From positions 1-5,336 of the forward strand of contig JAXDLH010000003.1 in the NCBI GenBank assembly GCA_034666705.1: a stretch of DNA of 5,336 nucleotides. The letters are read 5' to 3'. The stretch is from JAXDLH01 sp034666705 (lineage in GTDB: Bacteria; Chloroflexota; UBA6077; SHYK01). The stretch's first letter is position 1. The number at the start of each line of letters is the position of its first letter. The position numbers and the translations under genes are program-made. The notes below the pieces were generated by a model. That model ran no database searches. It saw only the letters and a program-made list of their open reading frames with translations, and was not told the DNA's origin. Positions 1 to 4,280 of this stretch are shown in pieces.

Positions 1-162
1 GACGAATGGTTTCGCAACCCGAAGGCCGGCAAATTCCTGAAAGAGCTGTGGCACGACGGCCAGAAGCACCCGGTCCACGAGTTAGCGCGCTTTATGGGCT
101 ATGACGGCCTGGACATCGGGCTTCTCAGCGAAGAGATCCACGAGCTCATGGGAGTGTCGTAG
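1..162 (+). CDS. C-terminal fragment, probable M3/M32-type metallopeptidase
   Basis: Frame 1 is open from the left edge to the TAG at 160-162 and encodes 53 residues, starting DEWFRNPKAGKF and ending EEIHELMGVS. The catalytic part lies outside the window. The pattern of an aromatic/charged helix, then FLKELWHDGQKHPVHELARFMGYDGLDIGLL, resembles from memory the C-terminal helices of zinc oligopeptidases (M3 oligoendopeptidase and the related M32 carboxypeptidase Taq), where a 'G..y...eLa...G...l....l' tail closes the fold. That family assignment is an inference from a short tail with no HExxH visible. The stop lies 2 bases before the moaC start, and the moaC ribosome binding site lies inside this gene's last codons, so the genes are probably cotranscribed. 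Nothing in the fragment suggests a role in molybdenum-cofactor synthesis. Confidence 0.5.
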   Translation, partial: DEWFRNPKAGKFLKELWHDGQKHPVHELARFMGYDGLDIGLLSEEIHELMGVS

Positions 163-164
163 CG

Positions 165-647
165 ATGGTGCTTTCTCACATCGACGATTCTGGCCGCGCG
201 CGCATGGTGGACGTATCCGCGAAAGACGACACGGTACGCGAGGCGACGGCGCGGGGCCGGATCATCATGGAGCCGGCGACGCTCGAACTGGTAGCCCAGG
301 GTGGGATGGAGAAGGGTGACGTGCTGGCAGTCGCCCAGGTCGCCGGCGTGATGGCCGCCAAGCAGACCGGCCAGCTCATCCCGATGTGTCACCCATTGCC
401 AATTACTGGTGTCAGTATGCGTTTCGAGATGGACCGCAACGCGCATGCGATCGACATCGAGGCCACCGCCCGGGTCGTGGGCAAGACCGGCGTCGAGATG
501 GAAGCGCTGACCGCGGTCTCCGTGGCTGCGCTGACGATCTACGACATGTGCAAGGCGGTCGACCGCGCCATGCTCATCGACGGCATTCGCTTGATCCGCA
601 AGAGTGGCGGAAAGTCCGGCGATTTTGTGCGGGAGGCCGAGGCGTGA
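165..647 (+). CDS. moaC: Cyclic pyranopterin monophosphate synthase MoaC
   Basis: MoaC acts with the radical-SAM protein MoaA in the first step of molybdenum-cofactor synthesis, converting 3',8-cyclo-7,8-dihydro-GTP to cyclic pyranopterin monophosphate in the cytoplasm. The 160-residue product has the usual family length. It shows the N-terminal SHIDDSGRARMVDVSAK stretch, KGD at 50-52, PMCHPL at 73-78, the long conserved block TGVEMEALTAVSVAALTIYDMCKAVD at 108-133, and KSGGKSGDF at 146-154. The residues matching the known E. coli active site (K51, H77, D128, K131) are present as K50, H76, D127 and K130. The ATG at 165 is preceded by GGGAG at 150-154, ten bases away, inside the end of the upstream gene. 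The TGA stop overlaps the GTG start of the next gene. The gene looks intact. moaA is not in the window. Confidence 0.97.
   Translation: MVLSHIDDSGRARMVDVSAKDDTVREATARGRIIMEPATLELVAQGGMEKGDVLAVAQVAGVMAAKQTGQLIPMCHPLPITGVSMRFEMDRNAHAIDIEATARVVGKTGVEMEALTAVSVAALTIYDMCKAVDRAMLIDGIRLIRKSGGKSGDFVREAEA
631..636 (+). promoter_or_regulatory. Ribosome binding site of the mog-family gene
   Basis: GGGAGG lies inside the last codons of moaC, seven bases before the GTG at 644. It decides the start of the downstream gene: no ATG lies at the correct place, and the frame stays open far upstream only because it shadows moaC. The four-base GTGA overlap is typical of translational coupling. Confidence 0.75.
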
Positions 648-1156
648 CTCAGGACAAACGGCCGATCCGGACGGCGGTGATGACGATGAGCGATGCCGGC
701 GCGAGTGGCCACCGCGAAGATACAAGCGGGGACCGTATCGTCGAGTTTCTCGCGAAGATCGGCGGCGAGGTCGTGGAGCGGGTGCTGATCCCCGACGACC
801 GTGAGCAGATCAGGGCAAATTTGGTTCGCTTCGCCGATGACCTGCACGTGGATCTCGTGCTCACCACCGGCGGCACGGGCATTGCTCCTCGGGACGTAAC
901 GCCGGACGTGACCGCGTCGGTGGTCGATTACCAGGTGCTGGGAATGGCAGAGGCCATGCGAGCCTACAGCGTGCAGAAGACGCCCTTTGGCATGCTCTCG
1001 CGTCAGGTCGTCGGCGTGCGGGGCCGGACCCTGATCCTGAACCTGCCGGGGAGCCCCAAGGCGGTCGTCGAATGCCTCGAGGTTGTCCAACCGGTCCTGC
1101 CGCACGCCGTCGACCTCATCCGCGGCGCCCCCGTCGACCACACACCGCCCGCCTGA
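644..1156 (+). CDS. mog: MogA/MoaB-family molybdopterin adenylyltransferase
   Basis: Proteins of this family bind molybdopterin and adenylylate it with ATP, priming it for molybdenum insertion by MoeA. The 170-residue product matches the single-domain MoCF_biosynth fold. It starts QDKRPIRTAVMTMSDAGASG, a typical first strand and 'SD' loop. It has the nucleotide/pterin loop TTGGTG at 74-79 followed by IAPRDVTPD, and the C-terminal signature NLPGSPK with PGSP at 135-138. SRQVVGVRGRTLILNLPG closely follows E. coli MogA (LSRQVGVIRKQALILNLPG). Its length is nearer to MoaB than to the 195-residue MogA, and the two families are hard to tell apart, so the symbol is a family-level choice. The GTG start at 644 is supported by GGGAGG at 631-636 and by overlap with the moaC stop. 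Starting further upstream would only translate moaC out of frame. The gene looks intact and is probably cotranscribed with moaC. Confidence 0.92.
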   Translation: MTQDKRPIRTAVMTMSDAGASGHREDTSGDRIVEFLAKIGGEVVERVLIPDDREQIRANLVRFADDLHVDLVLTTGGTGIAPRDVTPDVTASVVDYQVLGMAEAMRAYSVQKTPFGMLSRQVVGVRGRTLILNLPGSPKAVVECLEVVQPVLPHAVDLIRGAPVDHTPPA

Positions 1157-1182
1157 CCCTCTTGCTCACGTTGAGTTGCCAT

Positions 1183-1195
1183 GCGCCGTCGGCGC
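1183..1195 (+). other. GC-rich hairpin after the mog-family gene
   Basis: GCGCC and GGCGC form a perfect five-base-pair stem around a GTC loop, 27 bases after the mog-family stop. No T-run follows, so I do not call it an intrinsic terminator. It could slow the transcript's 3' end or mean nothing in this base composition. The rest of 1157-1238 holds nothing I recognise. Confidence 0.3.
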
Positions 1196-1238
1196 GCCGC
1201 GGACAAATGAAATCGCTATTCAGTGCAGCCGCCCTGCC

Positions 1239-1364
1239 CCGCTCATGCCGCGCGTGGTCGAGCTCATGCTACGCCTGGTTCCATTCATGTCGAACGTGAC
1301 CCGGCTCGTGCTGCGCCCCGCCCGGCTCGTGCTGCGCGTGGTCCCGCTCATGCTGAGCTTGTCG
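1239..1364. repeat. Six tandem 21-bp units, degenerate
   Basis: Six head-to-tail units of exactly 21 bases begin at 1239, 1260, 1281, 1302, 1323 and 1344, with no insertions or deletions between them. The inferred consensus is CCGCTCATGCTGCGCGTGGT plus C. Matches to it by eye are about 20, 16, 13, 15, 19 and 16 of 21. The most conserved part is the CTCATGCTG core, and the last unit is also the left part of the 31-bp palindrome at 1346-1376. Because 21 is a multiple of three and the units lack stops, several frames stay open and give heptapeptide repeats (for example PLMPRVV, ELMLRLV, RLVLRVV, PLMLSLS). I regard these as non-coding artefacts: they have no RBS-led start and no protein-like composition. 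Confidence 0.8.
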
Positions 1365-1376
1365 AAGCATATGAGC
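1346..1376 (-). repeat. 31-bp imperfect palindromic dispersed repeat, copy A
   Basis: The outer arms GCTCAT (1346-1351) and ATGAGC (1371-1376) pair exactly. After a two-base bulge on one side, a further three base pairs form, with CTTGTCGA-type sequence in the loop. Read on the minus strand, it matches copy B at 1715-1745 in 27 of 31 positions. The core resembles the CTTCGACAAGCTCAGCATGA family of dispersed repeats seen in many environmental bacterial genomes, which often gives spurious translated tails such as LSLSK or LVEA. This copy does so too (MLSLSKHMSS, AELVEAYEQ). It lies 20 bases before the start of the GIY-YIG pseudogene. Confidence 0.8.
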
Positions 1377-1396
1377 AGCGCAGAGGGCTGAAAGAG

Positions 1397-1741
1397 ATGG
1401 CATTTTACGTCTACATCCTCGAATGCTCAGACGGCAAGTTCTATACCGGCCACACTGATAACTTGGAGGCAAGACTCGCGGCTCACCAGTGAGGCGCGTT
1501 CGCGGGCTATACGTCGCAACGGCTGCCTGTGCGTCTCGTCTGGACTGAAACCTTTGCAACTCGGCAGAATGCCTTCGAGCGGGAGCGGCAGGTCAAGGGC
1601 TGGTCACGCGAGAAGAAGCAAGCCTTGATACGCGGCGACTGGGATGGGCTCGTCCAATACGGAAAACCTCACAGGCTGATATGCCGTAGCCACACTGAGT
1701 GTCGCGACGCCCGCTCATGTCCTTCGACAGGCTCAGGATGA
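1397..1741 (+). pseudogene. GIY-YIG nuclease (UPF0213/YhbQ-like), broken by an in-frame TGA
   Basis: The ATG at 1397 has GAGGG nine bases upstream. It opens a typical single-domain GIY-YIG protein: YVY (4-6) and YTG (16-18) stand for GIY and YIG, and R26 fits the catalytic arginine in LEARLAAHQ. At codon 32 (1490-1492) a TGA interrupts the frame. The same frame then continues as GAFAGYTSQRLPVRLVWTETF, FERERQVKGWSREKKQALIRGDWDGLV, which is the expected second half of the family. Relatives usually carry Arg or a similar residue at codon 32, so a single CGA-to-TGA change would explain the break. Other genes here use TGA as stop, so recoding is unlikely. The domain ends near 1665; the last twenty or so codons run into palindrome copy B, whose GGATGA supplies the final stop. 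Base composition is less GC-rich than its neighbours. No intact product is expected. Confidence 0.85.
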
Positions 1742-1745
1742 GCGG
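1711..1745 (+). repeat. Palindromic dispersed repeat, copy B
   Basis: CCGCTCAT (1711-1718) and ATGAGCGG (1738-1745) form a perfect eight-base-pair outer stem. After the same two-base bulge as in copy A, CCT pairs with AGG, around a loop containing TCGACAGGCTC. The 31-bp core 1715-1745, read on the plus strand, matches copy A read on the minus strand at 27 of 31 positions, so the two copies form an inverted pair around the GIY-YIG pseudogene. The stem has no T-tract after it. Confidence 0.85.
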
Positions 1746-1939
1746 GGACGACGCGTCCGCGAGGGTCGATGGCGGGCGTGCACGTTCAGTCTTCCACAGG
1801 CTGCTTCGAAAATAGATTTTCGAGCCGCGGTAGCGCCCCGCCGGGGCATGACGAATACGCTCAATAATGTGTTCATCTGTCTGTGGCGCCCGTCCAACGA
1901 GCATGACGACCCAGGATGACTGGGGAGGACGCGTCGTCC
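1746..1939. repeat. 13-bp inverted repeat pair bounding a gene-free stretch
   Basis: GGACGACGCGTCC occurs on the plus strand at 1746-1758 and, exactly, on the minus strand at 1927-1939. Each copy is itself nearly palindromic (GGACG, ACG, CGTCC). The left copy directly abuts palindrome copy B. The right copy follows CCAGGATGACTGGGG (1911-1925), which partly resembles the CAGGATGAGCGGGG that joins copy B to the left copy, so the right side may be a degenerate third copy of the repeat edge. No gene is visible between them. The short open frames here have no RBS or protein-like composition. Confidence 0.6.
1805..1847. other. Two adjacent hairpins, one A/T-rich and one G/C-rich
   Basis: TCGAAAAT (1806-1813) and ATTTTCGA (1816-1823) form an eight-base inverted repeat with almost no loop, a striking A/T island in GC-rich DNA. 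Twelve bases on, GCCCC (1835-1839) and GGGGC (1843-1847) form a second stem. Neither has a T-run placed as in an intrinsic terminator on either strand. They lie downstream of the minus-strand FAH-family gene and could act as a 3' end structure, a protein-binding site, or part of the repeat island. Confidence 0.45.
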
Positions 1940-1945
1940 TAGCGA

Positions 1946-1993
1946 GGACATCTCCACGTCAGGACGTCTCCACGTCAGAACGTCTCCACGTCG
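1946..1993. repeat. 16-bp tandem triplication across the FAH-family stop codon
   Basis: Three abutting 16-base units lie at 1946-1961, 1962-1977 and 1978-1993, with consensus GGACGTCTCCACGTCA. The middle unit differs from the first at one position and from the third at two. The third unit encodes, on the minus strand, the end of the FAH-family protein (VETF), and the stop TGA at 1977-1975 falls at the boundary with the middle unit. Since 16 is not a multiple of three, the duplication shifts frame and thereby creates the present stop. Confidence 0.85.
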
Positions 1994-2916
1994 ACGCTGA
2001 AGTCGCCGATGCCGACGACCTCGAGCTTGACGACGTCGCCCTCGTGGATCTGGCCGACGCCCGCTGGGGAACCAGTGGTCACCAGGTCGCCGGGCATGAG
2101 CGGGTAGCAATGCGAGGCATACTCGATGACCTCGGCAAGGCCCTCAATCTGATCGCTGGTGTGCGCATCCTGGCGGATCTGGCCGTTCACATAGAGGTTG
2201 ACCTTCACGTTCTGTGGATCGGGGATCTCGTCCTTCGTAGCGATCCAGGGGCCGATCGGCGTGAAGCCCTTGTATGACTTGCGGCGTGACCGGTCGCCAT
2301 CCCCACGTACCGTGATGTCCATCAGGCCCAGGTAGCCAAACACGTAGTCGAGCGCGTCCTTACGGGAGACCCGGTAGCATTCCTTGCCGATCACGCAGGC
2401 GAACTCGCCCTCGTGATGGACTTCCTTGCCGGGGACCTTATCCGGGAGGACGATCGTGTCGCCCGGGCCGATGATCGAGGTCGGCGACTTGAGAAACACC
2501 TCGCCGCGGCGGCCCGCGGGCCGGCCCCCGACGTCGGGGAGGGCCGACTCGTACGAGCCGTCGGCCGCGCCGCCGGGCTGGCCGACCGGTCCCGCACCGG
2601 CCTGGCCGCCGAAGCGCCCCGACGAGGTCATGTCACGCATCTCGGCCTGGTGCGCTTTGTAGTTCGACGCTGCGGCGGCGATGTTGAATGGCGTCGGAAT
2701 GGGCGGGCGCAGCTTGACCTGTGCCACGGGCACGCGCCGCGCGCTCGCCAGCCGCTGCTCGATGCGCGGCCGGATGCGGTCGAAGTCGATGATCATGCGG
2801 GGCACCCAGGAGTACGGCCAATCGGTGCTGTGATCCTCGATCGCGTCCGTCACGTCCGCGATCTGGTCACCTTCGACGACGCCAAGACGCCAGTTGTCGA
2901 ACAACGCGAGCTTCAT
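1975..2916 (-). CDS. Fumarylacetoacetate hydrolase (FAH) family protein
   Basis: Members of this family cleave or isomerise diketo/enol acids in cytoplasmic pathways, often after aromatic-ring cleavage, using a Mg2+ or Mn2+ site. The 313-residue protein has the short N-terminal domain (MKLALFDNWRLGVV) and then the catalytic domain from about residue 75. Visible landmarks are NYKAHQAEM (85-93), FLKSPTSIIGPGD (141-153), the metal motif HHEGEFACVIGKE (167-179) with E169 and E171, the third expected ligand D200 in GLMDITVRGDGDRSRRKS, FTPIGPWI (218-225), and TTGSPAGVG (280-288). Residues about 97-137 form a Gly/Ala/Pro-rich insertion where relatives usually have a short loop. The ATG at 2916 has GAGGGGG five to six bases upstream. 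The C-terminus overlaps a 16-bp tandem repeat. The pattern fits the 2-hydroxyhepta-2,4-diene-1,7-dioate isomerase / 5-carboxymethyl-2-hydroxymuconate isomerase branch, but the substrate cannot be fixed from sequence. Confidence 0.92.
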   Translation of the reverse strand: MKLALFDNWRLGVVEGDQIADVTDAIEDHSTDWPYSWVPRMIIDFDRIRPRIEQRLASARRVPVAQVKLRPPIPTPFNIAAAASNYKAHQAEMRDMTSSGRFGGQAGAGPVGQPGGAADGSYESALPDVGGRPAGRRGEVFLKSPTSIIGPGDTIVLPDKVPGKEVHHEGEFACVIGKECYRVSRKDALDYVFGYLGLMDITVRGDGDRSRRKSYKGFTPIGPWIATKDEIPDPQNVKVNLYVNGQIRQDAHTSDQIEGLAEVIEYASHCYPLMPGDLVTTGSPAGVGQIHEGDVVKLEVVGIGDFSVDVETF

Positions 2917-2956
2917 GATGGCCCCCTCGTGCTGGACTGTGTTGCGGCTGACGCGA

Positions 2957-3120
2957 GCGCATCATACACCCGCCGTCTCGGAGAGAACCTCTGCATCCCT
3001 TGGCCTTACATGCACTCGCTCTCGTGGGGAGACTGTTGCGCATTCTCAATGCCGCGCATCGTACACATGCTCAATGGCATGCACTCGCTCTCGCCGGGAC
3101 AGAACCATTGCGCTCTTCAG
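2957..3120. repeat. Degenerate direct repeats between the LLM and FAH genes
   Basis: CATGCACTCGCTCTCG occurs exactly at 3009-3024 and 3078-3093. After it both copies continue with gapped similarity (GGGA, then TTGCGC, TTC, AAT, GC), so each unit is about 45 bases. A second element, GCGCATCRTACAC, occurs at 2957-2969 and 3054-3066 with one mismatch. A weaker relative of the first unit (TCTCG then AGAACC..TGC) lies at 2976-2993. The last unit reaches the stop codon of the LLM gene at 3117-3119. There is no gene in 2917-3116; short open frames here are explained by the repeats. Confidence 0.7.
2961..2966 (-). promoter_or_regulatory. Candidate -10 element for the FAH-family gene
   Basis: On the minus strand, TATGAT (five of six matches to TATAAT) lies about 45 bases before the ATG at 2916, which would give a leader of roughly 38 nucleotides. 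No good -35 hexamer is visible 16-18 bases upstream; the best are weak matches in GGTTCTCTCC. The element sits in a 13-bp repeat whose second copy (3054-3066) carries TACGAT. The call is tentative. Confidence 0.25.
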
Positions 3121-4121
3121 AATTGCGGGAGGACCTCGCGTCCCAGCAGCTCGACGGTACGCACCGCGAGCTCGCTCGGGATGTCGGCGGGGCACACGCG
3201 CACCTGGATGTGGGTGACGCCTGCCTCCGCGTAGCGACGTACCCGCTCGGCCACCTGCGCGGGTGTCCCCACCAGGCACCAATCGACGTCGAACCGCTCG
3301 AACAGCTCCTCTGGGCTCGCATTTCGTTCGTTGGGATCGTCACCCAGTGCGCCGCCACGCGCATACCCCTGGAGCACCGCGCCGACGTACGTGCGGGCGA
3401 CCTGGCGCGCCTCCTGCTCGGTCTCGGCAACGACCGTCAGCCGGTTGATCATGACCTGGGCGGCGCCAGCATCACGACCGTGCGCCATCAGGGCAGCGCG
3501 GTAGCGCTGGCTCTGCTGCGCGATCTTGGCGAACCCGTAGTTCGTCGATGCGATGTAGCCGTCACCCCAGGTCGCGGCGCGCTCGACCGAGCGCCGGATC
3601 GAGCCGCCCACGAGGAGCGGCGGGCCGCCGGGCTGGACCGGAAGGACCCCAATGCCGCCGTCGATCGAGAGCGTCTTCCCCTCGTAGCCGTTCGCGCCGG
3701 CCCAGAGCGCACGGACCGCGGCGAGCATGTCATCCACTCGATCTCCAACGCTCGACGGATCGACGCCAAACCGGCGTTGGAGCGCCGGGGTGCTCACGCC
3801 GACACCGAGGAAGAAGCGGCCGCCGGTGATCTGGTCAAGCACAGCCGCGTCGTACGCGAGGCGCAGCGCGTTCCACGCGGGCAGCAAGATGACGCCGGTG
3901 CCGAGGCGGAGCGTGGTGCTGCGTGCCAGGGCGGCAAGCGCTAGCAGCGGCGAGGGGAGGTGTCCCGCGGCTGGCCGCAGTGGGTAGCCTTCACCCGCCG
4001 AGACCGAGTCGAAGCCCTGGTTCTCGGCAAGGTGGAGGAGCGCTTCGTACCCCGCGAGCACCTCGTCGAGCCGCCGCATGAGCGAGCGGAAGTCGAGGGC
4101 GAGTCCAAAGGTGACGTCCAT
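3117..4121 (-). CDS. LLM-class (luciferase-like) flavin-dependent oxidoreductase
   Basis: The 334-residue product is a TIM-barrel luciferase-like protein of the family that uses FMN or coenzyme F420 to oxidise or reduce organic substrates. It opens MDVTFGLALDFRS, the usual first strand. It then shows LAENQGFDSVSAGEGYPL (31-48), TTLRLGTGVILLPAWN (69-84), the signature LAYDAAVLDQITGGRFFLGVGVS (88-110), PLLVGGSIRRSVERAATWGDGYIAS (168-192) and GTPAQVAERVRRYAEAGVTHIQV (285-307). The frame extends upstream to an ATG at 4199. I prefer the ATG at 4121 because the family's N-terminus begins there, CTCCC at 4129-4133 gives GGGAG seven bases before it, and the longer version would put a perfect inverted repeat inside coding sequence. 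Cofactor choice and substrate cannot be decided from the sequence. It is co-directional with the FAH-family gene, about 200 bp upstream of it. Confidence 0.92.
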   Translation of the reverse strand: MDVTFGLALDFRSLMRRLDEVLAGYEALLHLAENQGFDSVSAGEGYPLRPAAGHLPSPLLALAALARSTTLRLGTGVILLPAWNALRLAYDAAVLDQITGGRFFLGVGVSTPALQRRFGVDPSSVGDRVDDMLAAVRALWAGANGYEGKTLSIDGGIGVLPVQPGGPPLLVGGSIRRSVERAATWGDGYIASTNYGFAKIAQQSQRYRAALMAHGRDAGAAQVMINRLTVVAETEQEARQVARTYVGAVLQGYARGGALGDDPNERNASPEELFERFDVDWCLVGTPAQVAERVRRYAEAGVTHIQVRVCPADIPSELAVRTVELLGREVLPQF

Positions 4122-4128
4122 GAGCGAG

Positions 4129-4133
4129 CTCCC
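4129..4133 (-). promoter_or_regulatory. Ribosome binding site of the LLM gene
   Basis: GGGAG on the minus strand lies seven bases before the ATG at 4121. It supports that start over the upstream in-frame ATGs at 4166 and 4199. Confidence 0.6.
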
Positions 4134-4148
4134 GGCGGTGAGACTGAC

Positions 4149-4163
4149 GTGCGTCCAACGCAC
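4149..4163. promoter_or_regulatory. Perfect inverted repeat, possible operator
   Basis: GTGCGT and ACGCAC pair exactly around a CCA spacer. The site lies 28-42 bases upstream of the preferred LLM start, in the divergent region between the LLM and amidohydrolase genes. Its size and position fit a repressor site over the LLM promoter or leader. No regulator gene is in the window, so the binding protein is unknown. Confidence 0.4.
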
Positions 4164-4211
4164 CATACGGGGCGTGACGGGGGATAGTCCAGCGCGCATG
4201 ACCTACGCGGC

Positions 4212-4241
4212 TTGACTGCCCGACCGCAGGTCGCGGATCAT
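4212..4241 (+). promoter_or_regulatory. Candidate promoter of the amidohydrolase gene, with inner palindrome
   Basis: TTGACT (4212-4217, five of six to TTGACA) is followed after 18 bases by GATCAT (4236-4241, four of six to TATAAT). This would give a leader of about 30 nucleotides before the ATG at 4281. CGACC-GCA-GGTCG (4221-4233), a perfect inverted repeat, lies between the two boxes, where a repressor or a MerR-like activator could bind. The -10 is weak. Confidence 0.35.
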
Positions 4242-4280
4242 TTGGTCTGTCGAACATCAGTGAATGAGGGCTGCTGCGCC

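Noticed and set aside
1083..1492. Open frames across the 21-bp array giving heptapeptide repeats, one of them in frame with the GIY-YIG start
   Set aside because: Openness follows from a stop-free unit whose length is a multiple of three; several frames on both strands are open, and the GIY-YIG domain has its own RBS and ATG at 1397.
1490..1492. Programmed readthrough or recoded TGA in the GIY-YIG gene
   Set aside because: TGA is used as a normal stop in moaC, mog, FAH and LLM genes here, tryptophan is TGG, and no selenocysteine-type hairpin or reason for recoding is seen.
1711..1745. Palindrome copy B as an intrinsic terminator
   Set aside because: The stem is strong but is followed by GGGGACG rather than a T-run, and a matching copy occurs upstream of a gene.
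1157..3116. CRISPR array from the tandem repeats
   Set aside because: The 21-bp and 16-bp units abut directly with no unique spacers, and no cas gene is present.
2413..3944. Long plus-strand open frames opposite the FAH and LLM genes
   Set aside because: They are antisense shadows in GC-rich coding DNA, with Arg/Ala/Pro-heavy products and no family features.
4122..4199. N-terminal extension of the LLM protein from the ATG at 4199
   Set aside because: The 26 extra residues do not look like the family N-terminus or a signal peptide, and a better RBS and start lie at 4121.
4248..4268. Possible third copy of the dispersed palindrome (CTGTCGAA ... ATGAG)
   Set aside because: Only about eight contiguous bases match and the stem arms are missing.
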